This document shows, one piece after another, positions 18,952 through 28,235 of a stretch of DNA of 64,000 nt. Below the pieces are notes generated by a model. It was not told where the DNA came from, searched no databases, and saw only the letters and a list, made by a program, of their open reading frames with translations. How positions within the stretch are numbered: position 1 is the stretch's first letter; the number at the start of each line of letters is the position of its first letter. Source of the stretch: Maribellus sediminis (GTDB lineage Bacteria > Bacteroidota > Bacteroidia > Bacteroidales > Prolixibacteraceae); the NCBI RefSeq assembly GCF_011799805.1, contig NZ_WXUB01000006.1, positions 1-64,000 on the forward strand, read 5' to 3'. Made by a program: the position numbers and the translations under genes.

Positions 18952-19094
18952 TGACTTATTTTTAAAAAAGACAAGAGATTATTAGTATCAGGTATTGAGA
19001 CAAAAATTCGAAGTGACAGGAAAAAGTGGACGGACAGATAGCACCGTTATTCTTCTCAATACGCTGTACTCACAACTCACAATCAGAATTTAAA

Positions 19095-19811
19095 ATGAAA
19101 ATTGCACTAATTGGTTACGGAAGAATGGGAAAGGAAATCGAAAAAATCGCCCTCGACCGCGGCCATGAGATCAGCTTAAAAATCGATGTCGACAATCAGT
19201 CGGATCTTACCCTGGAAAACTTAAAAAAATGTGATGTGGCCATCGAATTTACGATTCCAACATCAGCTATTAACAACTATAATTTGTGTTTCGAAGCCGG
19301 TGTGCCTGTAGTTAGCGGAACAACCGGCTGGCTCGACCGGAAAGAAGAAGTTTACAACAGCTGCCTCGCGAAAGATGGCACTTTTTTCTACGCCAGTAAT
19401 TTCTCGGTAGGTGTAAACCTGTTTTTCGAACTGAACCGAAAACTGGCCACCTTAATGGCCGGGCGCAGTGAATACGGCGTTGAGATGACCGAAGTACATC
19501 ACACGCAAAAGCTGGATGCACCAAGCGGAACAGCAATCAGCCTTGCTGACGATATTTTGGAAGTGTTGCCTTCGAAAAATGCCTGGGTAAACGACATAAC
19601 TCCGGCTGAAAACGAATTGAATATTAAATCGGAACGCGAAGGACAGGTTCCGGGAATACATACCGTTAAGTACGAATCGGATGTGGATTACATAGAAATT
19701 ACCCACAGTGCAAAAAGCCGGAAAGGTTTTGCATTTGGGGCAGTTCTGGCCGCCGAATTCAGTAAAGAAAACAAGGGTATTCTTAGTATGAAAGACTTAC
19801 TTAAAATTTAA
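19095..19811 (+). CDS. dapB: 4-hydroxy-tetrahydrodipicolinate reductase
   Basis: This enzyme reduces the cyclic intermediate of the lysine/diaminopimelate pathway with NAD(P)H, supplying DAP for peptidoglycan. The dinucleotide loop is GYGRMG (6-11). The catalytic region EVHHTQKLDAPSGTA contains the conserved HH and Lys. SGTTGW and ASNFSVGVNLF are also family motifs. The ATG at 19095 is chosen because it begins the first Rossmann strand (MKIALIG). The in-frame ATG at 19026 adds an unrelated stretch. It is 11 nt upstream of lepB, the standard Bacteroidota dapB-lepB arrangement. Length is 238 residues. Confidence 0.96.
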   Translation: MKIALIGYGRMGKEIEKIALDRGHEISLKIDVDNQSDLTLENLKKCDVAIEFTIPTSAINNYNLCFEAGVPVVSGTTGWLDRKEEVYNSCLAKDGTFFYASNFSVGVNLFFELNRKLATLMAGRSEYGVEMTEVHHTQKLDAPSGTAISLADDILEVLPSKNAWVNDITPAENELNIKSEREGQVPGIHTVKYESDVDYIEITHSAKSRKGFAFGAVLAAEFSKENKGILSMKDLLKI

Positions 19812-19822
19812 AATCAGAGTAA

Positions 19823-21163
19823 ATGATACGTTCTGTAATTTCAAACAAGTGGTTCAAGTTTATTACCGTTGGAACACTTTATGCTTTGTGGGTGATCTGG
19901 CTGGGCAGCTACCTTTGGTTTCTGGGCCTTGCTGTTATTTTTGATATTTACATCACCGGAAAAGTACATTGGGCTTTTTGGAAAAAGAAAAACCCGCCAA
20001 ACGGTAAACAAACCAAAGTTGTGGAATGGGTGGATGCCATTATTTTTGCGGTTATCGCAGCCACATTCATCCGCATGTTTTTTATCGAAGCTTATACCAT
20101 CCCTACCTCATCGATGGAAAAATCGATGTTGGTTGGCGACTATCTGTTTGTAAGCAAAACGGCCTATGGCCCGAAAACACCAAATACTCCGCTTTCGTTT
20201 CCGTTTGTGCACAATACCATGCCGATAATTGGCGGAAAATCGTATTCCGAAGCCATTGAAAGGCCATATCATCGGTTGGCAGGTTTTACTCATGTGAAGA
20301 ACAACGATGTGGTGGTATTTCATTTTCCCGAAGGTGATACTGTTGCCCTGGGAATGCCAACACAAAGCTACTACCAGTTAGTGCGTCATTACGGAAAAGC
20401 ACGGGTAACCTCGGACACACGAAATTTTGGTGACATTATTTCACGCCCGGTAGATAAACGCGAAAACTACATTAAACGCTGCATCGGGATTGCAGGAGAT
20501 AAAATCGAGATCAAAAAAGGCCAGGTTTTCGTTAACGACAAACCACAGCAGCATTTCGACGGTATGCAGTATAATTACATTGTTGAAACCAACGGAACTT
20601 CGATTAATCCGAAAGCACTTGATAAACTCCATATCTCGGAGGCCGACCGCGGAGTTTTCTCCAGCGAACGCTACATGTTCCCGCTTACCGACGAAGCTGC
20701 TGAAACGCTGCGTGGTTTTGCGAACGTAAAATCGGTTACCAAAATTCTGGAAGAACCCGAAGCATGGGAACCTGATATTTTCCCTTCAGACAAACGTTTC
20801 CCCTGGAATGTCGATAATTTTGGGCCTATCACGATTCCTGCCAAGGGAGCCAGGATTGACCTCACAGTCGACAATCTTCCACTGTACCGCCGCGTCATCG
20901 ATATCTATGAAGACAACGACCTTGAAGTTGACGGCGATGTTATTAAAATTAACGGAGAAGTAGCCACCAGCTACACCTTCAAAATGGATTACTACTGGAT
21001 GATGGGTGACAACCGCCACAATTCGGCCGACTCGCGTTACTGGGGTTTTGTTCCTGAAGACCACGTGGTTGGAAAAGCCAAATTTATTTGGCTATCACTC
21101 GATAAAGACAAAAGCTTCCCATCGAATATTCGTCTGCGGAGAATGTTCAGTGGCGTGAAATAA
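19823..21163 (+). CDS. lepB: Signal peptidase I (long Bacteroidota form)
   Basis: This membrane protease removes signal peptides at the outer face of the inner membrane. Two N-terminal transmembrane segments (about 10-45 and 70-88) precede the catalytic Ser97 in PTSSM. The general base is Lys218 in YIKRCIGIAGD, and box E is DNRHNSADSRYWG near the C-terminus. At 446 residues it exceeds the E. coli enzyme (324) because of a large beta insert (about 235-375) between the Lys box and the DNR box, as expected for this phylum. It lies between dapB and the LapA/WbqC genes. Confidence 0.95.
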   Translation: MIRSVISNKWFKFITVGTLYALWVIWLGSYLWFLGLAVIFDIYITGKVHWAFWKKKNPPNGKQTKVVEWVDAIIFAVIAATFIRMFFIEAYTIPTSSMEKSMLVGDYLFVSKTAYGPKTPNTPLSFPFVHNTMPIIGGKSYSEAIERPYHRLAGFTHVKNNDVVVFHFPEGDTVALGMPTQSYYQLVRHYGKARVTSDTRNFGDIISRPVDKRENYIKRCIGIAGDKIEIKKGQVFVNDKPQQHFDGMQYNYIVETNGTSINPKALDKLHISEADRGVFSSERYMFPLTDEAAETLRGFANVKSVTKILEEPEAWEPDIFPSDKRFPWNVDNFGPITIPAKGARIDLTVDNLPLYRRVIDIYEDNDLEVDGDVIKINGEVATSYTFKMDYYWMMGDNRHNSADSRYWGFVPEDHVVGKAKFIWLSLDKDKSFPSNIRLRRMFSGVK

Positions 21164-21276
21164 GTAAAAAAGACATTAAGAAAATAAGCAGGCCTCACAA
21201 TTGGCTTGTAAGATCTTCGTTTAAAGGATAATAGGCAACTGTTATCCTTTACTTATATTTGTAAAAACATGTAATT

Positions 21277-21627
21277 ATGCAGGCCATCGTCATCCTTCTT
21301 CTTATCCTTGCGGTATTGCTGGTTATCTTTACGCTTCAAAATCAGACCGACCTTACCATTCAGGTCTTTTTTTGGGAAATAAAGGAAGCGCCGCTGGTTT
21401 TGGTTTTGCTGGCCTGCATTCTGTTGGGTTACATTTTGGCCACTATTTATTTCCTTCCCAGAATATGGAAAGTGAAAAAGGACTACAAAAAACTGATCCG
21501 TTTTAACGACGAACTAAAAAAGCTGCATGATCTTGATCACCCGGAAAAACCTAAAGATGAAATTATCGACCCGGAAGGAATGGAATTCGATGACGACGAC
21601 GATGATGATTCTTTTTTTAAAGATTAA
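21277..21627 (+). CDS. LapA-domain (DUF1049) small membrane protein
   Basis: This 116-residue protein has two transmembrane helices (about 3-20 and 40-62) around the motif LQNQTDLTIQVFFW, which is the DUF1049/LapA signature. In other bacteria LapA-type proteins help assemble lipopolysaccharide at the inner membrane; whether that holds here is inferred. The C-terminus is strikingly acidic, with seven consecutive Asp (near 105-111). The gene follows lepB by 113 nt. Confidence 0.8.
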   Translation: MQAIVILLLILAVLLVIFTLQNQTDLTIQVFFWEIKEAPLVLVLLACILLGYILATIYFLPRIWKVKKDYKKLIRFNDELKKLHDLDHPEKPKDEIIDPEGMEFDDDDDDDSFFKD

Positions 21628-21650
21628 AACTTCCAGACCACAAGTCTGTG

Positions 21651-21785
21651 AATAACTACGGCATTTATGCCGGGGGGTCTTACCATCTCTGTGATTATTG
21701 GACTTTAGTCCTTAATTGTCAAATTTATTAGGGCTAAAGCCCGGATATATCTTAACTTCCAAATCCTGGGCATAAATGCCAGAGT
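21651..21785. repeat. Palindrome-of-palindromes element (REP/BIME-like)
   Basis: Four short palindromes lie within 135 bp: CGGCATTTATGCCG (21659), GGACTTTAGTCC (21700), GGGCTAAAGCCC (21731) and GGCATAAATGCC (21769). The outer two are reverse complements of each other, as are the inner two apart from paired compensatory changes. The whole block can therefore fold as one long hairpin or four small ones. No coding potential is seen in the 259-nt gap. Confidence 0.8.
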
Positions 21786-21886
21786 TAGTCAATTTGAACC
21801 CTTCATTTCAGAAGATGCAAAAAAAAGCTACAGCATAATTGTAGCTCTTGTACATTTAATAATTTTGAATCGGTTATTTTTATTGA

Positions 21887-22534
21887 ATGAATTTGAATCC
21901 ATTACTTTTAAGCACGGCCTATTTTGCCCCTGTTCATTTTTATGCGCGTTATTTGCAGCACGAGCCGGTTTACATTGAACAATTCGAGCATTTTCCGAAA
22001 CAAACCTATCGCAACCGCTGCGTCATTTCGGGAGGAAACGGCCCCATTTCGCTGGTGGTTCCGGTGGTAAAAGGTCGTGGCCCGAAAGTGCTGATGAAAG
22101 ACCTGCAGATTTCGTATGATACCGAATGGCAGCGAAACCACTGGCAAACCATCGTTTCCGCCTATAATTCGTCGCCTTATTTCGAATATTACCAGGATGA
22201 TCTGGTTCCGTTTTTTCAGCAAAAAACACAGTTCTTACTCGATTACAACCAGAAAATCCACGCCACCATTTGCGATGCCCTGGATATTGAAAATAAAGTG
22301 ATACTCACCAATGATTTTGAAGCCGTGCCTATAAACACGTTCAATTTACGTGAAGGAATTTCACCTAAAGTTAAGGATAATCCGGATCCCGGATTTCAAC
22401 CCAAAACTTACACGCAGGTATTTAGCGATAAATTTGGCTTTCTGCCTGATTTAAGTATTCTCGATCTGCTGTTTAACGAAGGGCCGAATGCATTTACCTT
22501 GCTCATTCAGAGCATTAACAGTAACATCAAATGA
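21887..22534 (+). CDS. WbqC-family protein
   Basis: This 215-residue cytoplasmic protein belongs to the WbqC-like family, often found in O-antigen or glycan clusters. In Bacteroidota it lies behind dapB and lepB. Visible family traits are the start LLLSTAYFAPVHFYARYL, the motif QTYRNRCVISG and the WQRNHWQTI segment. Its biochemical activity is not established, and a role in a transfer step on nucleotide sugars is only suggested by association. It overlaps the next gene by 4 nt (ATGA), so the pair is co-translated. Confidence 0.85.
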   Translation: MNLNPLLLSTAYFAPVHFYARYLQHEPVYIEQFEHFPKQTYRNRCVISGGNGPISLVVPVVKGRGPKVLMKDLQISYDTEWQRNHWQTIVSAYNSSPYFEYYQDDLVPFFQQKTQFLLDYNQKIHATICDALDIENKVILTNDFEAVPINTFNLREGISPKVKDNPDPGFQPKTYTQVFSDKFGFLPDLSILDLLFNEGPNAFTLLIQSINSNIK

Positions 22535-22803
22535 AAAATCGGGACAACAAACAAATAAAGCTGGGTATTTTTCTGATGGTTTTCTCGGGAGTGTTCTTTG
22601 CTGCCACTATCATCATTCCGTTTTTCGATTTGCCTGCAAAAACCAAGGTAGTTGCTTCAACCACCAGTTTCATTTTAATGGAAGTTGTTTTCTGGCTGGG
22701 CGGATTGCTGGTAGGAAAAGAATTATTTACCCGCTACAAACAAAAGCTGGATCCGCGAAACTGGTTCAAAAAGAAAAACGATACAGAATCAACTTCAGAT
22801 TAA
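22531..22803 (+). CDS. Small two-helix membrane protein (transporter-suffix-like)
   Basis: This 90-residue protein has two hydrophobic helices (about 10-30 and 38-60) and a basic, then acidic, cytoplasmic tail. The pattern KLGIFLMVFSG, then VVASTTSFILMEVVFWLGG and LLVGKEL resembles stand-alone transporter-suffix proteins of unknown role. The start overlaps the WbqC stop. Its own stop codon overlaps, on the opposite strand, the stop codon of the convergent barrel gene. Confidence 0.72.
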   Translation: MKNRDNKQIKLGIFLMVFSGVFFAATIIIPFFDLPAKTKVVASTTSFILMEVVFWLGGLLVGKELFTRYKQKLDPRNWFKKKNDTESTSD

Positions 22804-23387
22804 AGAATACGAAATCCGACCGACACCATGAACGTTGCATTTTTGCCACTGAAAGTTGGTGCCTCGTAGATTTTATTGGCATGTTCCATCTTAAAATCCA
22901 CGGTCATAAATAAAACATCGATACCGGCGCCATATTGCAAACCAACATAATGGTCGTTAAAATATTCCTTGTTGAACTGTGCGTCGTCGATATCGCCTTT
23001 TAGAGTTTTATCGGTTACAAAACCGAAAACCGGTCCGGCCAGCAGGTGCATTTCAATTAATTTCGCATCAAATAAACGAACGCCCAAAAGCAGCGGAACA
23101 TCAACCGCGCTGTAATCGAACTCACCGGCAAAGCTAAGTGGATTATATGAAAAGTCACCACCCTTTTTTGTGAAATACACTTCGGGCTGTACAAAAACCT
23201 TACTCACTCCTATTCGCCCAAAGGCACCAATATGCATTTTCGTGATTGCATCCTCGTTGTAATCTTCAAGGTCCAGACTCACTTTCGAGAAGTTTACTCC
23301 GCCTTTCAATCCCAGATCGAAAATAAGTTGTGCTTTCGAAGTAAGTGCGAAAAAGCCTAAAACTGCAATAAGAATAATCCGTTTCAT
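22800..23387 (-). CDS. Outer-membrane beta-barrel protein (porin family)
   Basis: A signal peptide (MKRIILIAVLGFFALTSKAQ) leads a 195-residue protein with repeated amphipathic strands, such as LIFDLGLKGGVNFSK, HIGAFGRIGVSKVFVQPEVYF and VGLQYGAGIDVLF. It closes with ATFMVSVGFRIL, a typical last barrel strand. It belongs to the same PF13568-like group as the gene at 3900-4586 but is not a close copy. I take the ATG at 23387, since the earlier in-frame ATG at 23480 would bury the signal peptide behind 31 residues. The ligand is unknown. Confidence 0.82.
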   Translation of the reverse strand: MKRIILIAVLGFFALTSKAQLIFDLGLKGGVNFSKVSLDLEDYNEDAITKMHIGAFGRIGVSKVFVQPEVYFTKKGGDFSYNPLSFAGEFDYSAVDVPLLLGVRLFDAKLIEMHLLAGPVFGFVTDKTLKGDIDDAQFNKEYFNDHYVGLQYGAGIDVLFMTVDFKMEHANKIYEAPTFSGKNATFMVSVGFRIL

Positions 23388-23893
23388 ACCATTTAAATAA
23401 ATTGTTTTCAATGATTTCGCATATAATACGTTCCAAACTTCCGGGACTCGTTTCATAGTCCTGTTTGTTATAAACGTCAATTTTAAATTTTGAGTATCAA
23501 TTTACGCAACATTGACAGGATTTTTGAACTCAAAACCCCGTCATTCGATTTTTTTAAGCTAAACCCGCAATTTTTATTTTGACTGAATCAAAATACCGAA
23601 GTAAGCCAAATCCCTGAATCCTACTTCACATAAAACATTAATTATCTATCTGTTAGACACATATCTTAACCATTCTTCGAAGAAGTTCAGCGTTTCAATT
23701 CTGAGTTCACCGATTTACTTTGAATGCTGCTTCAGGCGTTCACGTGGCCTGAAGGGCGCTGTTCAATCTATGACCTTTCCTATTTTATTCTTAACTTCTA
23801 GTAAATAAATACGAATAGCTCAATTAACTGATAAGATCCTTCTACAACCATTTTATACGCCTCATTGCATAACTAACCTAAAATTCAGCGATT
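23388..23893. other. 506-nt intergenic region
   Basis: This is the divergent region between the barrel gene and the large activase gene. It is AT-rich. I found no open reading frame with support, no tRNA and no strong terminator. Only the short palindrome TTCTTCGAAGAA (about 23675) and a GGCCTGAAGG-containing patch (about 23735-23760) stand out. Promoters for both genes must lie here. Confidence 0.6.
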
Positions 23894-26800
23894 ATGAAGT
23901 ACCTCGGTTCTGATATCGGCTCCATCTCGGTTAACACTGTTCTAGTCAATGAAAACAAAGAAATAATTGAAGAATTTTACGATTACAGTCGTGGTCGTCC
24001 ATTCAATACATTGAAAAACCGCCTGTCGGAAATTCTGGAGAAACACGACGACATTTCAGGAACAATTGCGCTGACAGGCACAGGTAGTAAAGTGGCTTCG
24101 GAACTGCTCAACGGTATTGCTGTAAACGAAATTGTGGCCCAATCGAAAGCAGTGATGGAACTTTACCCCGAAGTAAGAACCGTGATAGAAATGGGCGGCG
24201 AAGACTCGAAGCTGATTTTTCTTGAAAAGAATGAGGTGAAGGAAGGAATGAAACTTTCCGATTTTACGATGAACAGTTTGTGTGCTGCAGGAACGGGCTC
24301 TTTCCTCGATCAGCAGGCCAAACGCATTGGTGTTTCTATCGAGAAGGAATTTGGCGAAATGGCACTTCAATCGGAAAAACCACCTCGTATTGCCGGACGC
24401 TGTTCGGTGTTTGCAAAAAGTGATATGATCCACCTGCAGCAAGTTGCCACACCTGTTCACGACATTGTTGCCGGACTGTGTTTTGCAGTGGCCCGGAATT
24501 TCAAAAGCACACTTGGAAAAGGAAAACCGCTTGTAAAACCAATCATTTTTCAGGGAGGAGTTGCTGCCAATCAGGGCATGATTCGGGCATTTACCGAAAC
24601 TTACAACCTTCAGCCCGGTGAGCTGATTATCCCAAAACATTTTGCATCGATGGGTGCAATTGGCGCGGTATTGTTCGCCCTCGAAACCAATAGTTTTTCG
24701 CAAGGAAAAATTTCATTACAGAAATTAACACACTACCTGGAAGTCGGCTCAAACGGTTCGGAGACCTTGCTGAAATTAGCCGACAGAAAACATGAACTGA
24801 TCAAAGATACCTTCTCGCTAAACGGCGAAAAAAACATTGATGCTTATCTCGGAATCGATGTAGGCTCGCTAAGTACAAATGTTGTGATTATCGATAAAAA
24901 CAACAATGTGCTTTCGCGCAGGTACCTGCCAACTGCCAGCCGGCCTTTGGAAGCCATTAAACGAGGATTAGCGGAAGTTGGAGAAGAAATTGGAAGCAAA
25001 GTAGTGATCAGGGCCGTGGGAACAACCGGATCAGGACGCTACCTGACAGGTGATTTTGTAGGCGCCGATTCCATTCAGAATGAAATTACGGCCCAGGCTA
25101 CTGCGGCCATTCAGATCGACCCGGAAGTTGATACCATTTTCGAGATCGGTGGACAGGATTCAAAATACATCAGCATTTCAAACGGTGTAATTGTCGATTT
25201 CGAAATGAATAAGGTTTGCGCTGCCGGAACGGGTTCCTTTCTGGAAGAACAGGCCGATAAACTCGGAATTAATATCATTAATGAATTTGGAGAAAAAGGA
25301 TTGTCGGCCGAACACCCGGCAAAACTGGGCGAACGTTGCACCGTGTTTATGGAAAGCGACCTGAACTCGCATCAGCAAAACGGCACACAAAAAGACAACC
25401 TGATTGCAGGGTTGGCCTATTCCATCGTTCACAATTACCTCAACCGTGTTGTTCGCGATAAGCCCGTTGGGAATAAAATCTTTTTCCAGGGAGGCGTAAC
25501 CAATAACAAGGCTGTTTTGGCGGCTTTCGAAGAAGTTACCGGGAAAGCGATCCACGTTCCACCTCACTTCGATATTACCGGTGCTATCGGTGCTGCTATC
25601 CTGGCACGCCAGTCAATTAACGGAGATGCCAGCCGTTTCAAAGGATTCGAGATCAGTAAAACGAACTACGAAACCGACAATTTTGTTTGTAAATCCTGCG
25701 CCAATCACTGCGAAATAAAACGGGTAAAAATTGAAGGAGAAACAAAGCCGCTGTTCTATGGCGGCATTTGCGACAAATATGAAATTGACGAACGTAAAAA
25801 AGCCGGCGCCGACCTTCCTAATTATTTTGAAGAACGCGAAGCTTTGCTCACTGAAGGATTTCAAAATAAGAAGGAAACTGACAAGATCTCGATTGGAATC
25901 CCCCGTGCCTTAATGAATTATTACCAGCTTTTCGCCTTCTGGAAAACCTTCTTCTCTGAACTGAATTTTAACCTAGTCGTTTCCGATGAATCTGACAAAA
26001 AGATCATTACTGACGCGCTCGAAACCATGGTTTCCGAAACCTGTCTTCCTGTGGAAATGGTACATGGGCATGTGTTGAACCTGATAGAAAAAAAGGTTGA
26101 TTACGTTTTTCTGCCTTTTGTTGTGAATGTGCAGGGCGACCAGGATAATCCCACCAATAATTGCAATTGCCCGTGGGTGCAATCGCATCCGTATTTGGTA
26201 AAAGCTGCTTTTACCGACGAAAAAATCAGGGAAAAACTATTGATCCCATCGCTTCATTTCAGATATTTCGAAAGAGCGCTGAAAAAAGAACTGCAGCAGT
26301 TCTTTTCTGAAAAGTTTGATCTTCCGAAAGCCAAAATAATCAAAGCAATTGATAAGGCAAATGAAAAGCAAAAATTATTCGAAAAGAACATCAAATTAAA
26401 AGGCAGGGATGTACTCAGTAACCTGGATGAAAACACCTGGAACTTTATCATCATCGGACGGCCGTACAACACCGGCGATCCGCTGTTAAACCTTCGACTG
26501 GTTAAAAAGCTTCAGAACATGAATGTTCGGGCCATTCCTATGGATTTCCTGCCTTTGGAAGAAGAAAACATTTTTGAAGATTATCCGGGGATGTACTGGC
26601 CAAACGGACAGAAAATTTTACAGGCCAGCCGGATTATTGCCCGTACAAAAAACCTGTTTGCCATTTACCTCAGTAATTTCCGTTGCGGTCCCGATTCATT
26701 TCTCCTTCACTTTGTAAAAAACGAAATGAAGGGGAAACCATTTATGCACCTCGAGGTGGACGAACACAGCGCCGATGCCGGAATGATCACGCGAATTGAA

Positions 26801-28108
26801 GCTTTTGTTGATAGTTTGAAAGGCTGGAAAATAAACAATGAAGCTAAGCCGGTGGAAGAACAGTCGGAACTGAAGGACACAAGTAAAAAAGTAAGCTTTA
26901 ACGAACGAACCATTTACTTTCCTTATGCGCGGGATGCCGTACATTTTATATCGGCAGCCTGTCGCAGTTGCGATATTCCGAGCGAAGTACTCCCCATGGC
27001 CGACAAAAAAGATCTGGAATTGGGAAGAAAATATACCGATGGACAGGAATGTTTTCCATTTATCTGCACACTTGGAAGCTTTCTTAAAAAGCTGAAGCAA
27101 CCGGGCCTGGATCCGGCAAAAAGCAGCTTTTTCATGCCCGATCATAACGGTCCCTGTCGTTTTGGGGAATACAATAAACTACACCGGCAGGTATTTGATA
27201 AACTTGGATATACTGAGGCAAAAATAGTACATCCGAGTAACGAAGATGCTTATGCCAGCATCGCACCCGGACAATCAACCCGCTGGCGCAAAAATACCTG
27301 GCAGGGAATCGTAGCCGGCGATCTTCTGCGCAAAATGCAGGAACAAACCCGTCCCTATGAAATTGAAAAAGGTGAAACCAATAGGGTATATGAAAAATAC
27401 CTACAGAAAGCCATTGCTTCGGTTGAAAATAACTGTAATGGATTAACCAAAACACTGGAAGAAGCAGCAAGAGCATTCAAAGCCATTCCTGTCAATAATC
27501 CGGGGAGTAAACCGCTGGTTGCCATTGTTGGGGAGATTTTTATGCGCGATAATCCGTATTGTTCCAACTTTCTGGTCGACCGCCTCGAAAAACTCGGAGC
27601 AGAAACCGTGATGGCGCCTTTTGGCGAATGGATCAATTATTCCACCATTCGTTTTGTTCGCGACAGCCGCTGGAAAGGAAACATGAAAAACCTGATCAAA
27701 GCCAAAATCCAGTTGTTCTTTCAAAAAACACTGGAGAAAAAACTCACCGATAGTTTGGGTGGAATTTTCAACCTGGCCCGTGAAGTGGAAGTGGAAGAAA
27801 TGCTCGAAAATTGTGGCGAATTTATTCATAAGGATTACGACGGTGATCCGCCACTTGCCATTGGTTCGGCAGTTTTGCTGGCCGGTAAAAGCATTTCGGG
27901 TGTTGTAAATATTCTGCCATTTACCTGCATGCCGGGAACGATTAATTGTACCGTTTCGCAAAACCTCCGGCAAAAATACCATGGTCTTCCGTGGGAGAAT
28001 TTTGCCTACGACGGAAACGACAACATTGGCGTTGATACCCGATTTGAGGCTTTTATGTTTCAGGTAAAAGAATTTCACGAAAGGCAAAAGCAGCTAAACC
28101 AGAACTAA
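23894..28108 (+). CDS. Giant acyl-CoA dehydratase activase-like ATPase (double BcrA/BadF domain)
   Basis: This 1404-residue cytoplasmic protein begins with two consecutive ATPase modules of the 2-hydroxyacyl-CoA dehydratase activator family (about 1-265 and 315-575). Each has a phosphate loop (GSDIGSISVN; GIDVGSLSTN) and the cysteines that in HgdC bind a [4Fe-4S] cluster between subunits: Cys130 (CAAGTGSF) and Cys170 in the first, Cys442 and Cys482 in the second. A Cys cluster CKSCANHC (599, 602, 606) follows. Next comes a DUF2229-like region (about 670-900) and a C-terminal part (about 1020-1400) related to dehydratase subunits. Such fusions probably use ATP to push electrons at low potential, but the substrate is unknown. 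No dehydratase genes are adjacent. Confidence 0.88.
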   Translation: MKYLGSDIGSISVNTVLVNENKEIIEEFYDYSRGRPFNTLKNRLSEILEKHDDISGTIALTGTGSKVASELLNGIAVNEIVAQSKAVMELYPEVRTVIEMGGEDSKLIFLEKNEVKEGMKLSDFTMNSLCAAGTGSFLDQQAKRIGVSIEKEFGEMALQSEKPPRIAGRCSVFAKSDMIHLQQVATPVHDIVAGLCFAVARNFKSTLGKGKPLVKPIIFQGGVAANQGMIRAFTETYNLQPGELIIPKHFASMGAIGAVLFALETNSFSQGKISLQKLTHYLEVGSNGSETLLKLADRKHELIKDTFSLNGEKNIDAYLGIDVGSLSTNVVIIDKNNNVLSRRYLPTASRPLEAIKRGLAEVGEEIGSKVVIRAVGTTGSGRYLTGDFVGADSIQNEITAQATAAIQIDPEVDTIFEIGGQDSKYISISNGVIVDFEMNKVCAAGTGSFLEEQADKLGINIINEFGEKGLSAEHPAKLGERCTVFMESDLNSHQQNGTQKDNLIAGLAYSIVHNYLNRVVRDKPVGNKIFFQGGVTNNKAVLAAFEEVTGKAIHVPPHFDITGAIGAAILARQSINGDASRFKGFEISKTNYETDNFVCKSCANHCEIKRVKIEGETKPLFYGGICDKYEIDERKKAGADLPNYFEEREALLTEGFQNKKETDKISIGIPRALMNYYQLFAFWKTFFSELNFNLVVSDESDKKIITDALETMVSETCLPVEMVHGHVLNLIEKKVDYVFLPFVVNVQGDQDNPTNNCNCPWVQSHPYLVKAAFTDEKIREKLLIPSLHFRYFERALKKELQQFFSEKFDLPKAKIIKAIDKANEKQKLFEKNIKLKGRDVLSNLDENTWNFIIIGRPYNTGDPLLNLRLVKKLQNMNVRAIPMDFLPLEEENIFEDYPGMYWPNGQKILQASRIIARTKNLFAIYLSNFRCGPDSFLLHFVKNEMKGKPFMHLEVDEHSADAGMITRIEAFVDSLKGWKINNEAKPVEEQSELKDTSKKVSFNERTIYFPYARDAVHFISAACRSCDIPSEVLPMADKKDLELGRKYTDGQECFPFICTLGSFLKKLKQPGLDPAKSSFFMPDHNGPCRFGEYNKLHRQVFDKLGYTEAKIVHPSNEDAYASIAPGQSTRWRKNTWQGIVAGDLLRKMQEQTRPYEIEKGETNRVYEKYLQKAIASVENNCNGLTKTLEEAARAFKAIPVNNPGSKPLVAIVGEIFMRDNPYCSNFLVDRLEKLGAETVMAPFGEWINYSTIRFVRDSRWKGNMKNLIKAKIQLFFQKTLEKKLTDSLGGIFNLAREVEVEEMLENCGEFIHKDYDGDPPLAIGSAVLLAGKSISGVVNILPFTCMPGTINCTVSQNLRQKYHGLPWENFAYDGNDNIGVDTRFEAFMFQVKEFHERQKQLNQN

Positions 28109-28235
28109 TACGTAAATTTGACGTACTCAATTTCAGTTATTGGCTTATATTACAACAAACTCTAAATGCGAAAAAAAGGCTTGGTGTGATAAAATTCAGG
28201 CATGAAAATTGTTTAAAGTTTTGAAACGAATTGCC

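Noticed and set aside
21628-21886. tRNA-like structure
   Set aside because: The palindromes do not form a cloverleaf and lack T-loop and acceptor features; they fit a REP-like element.
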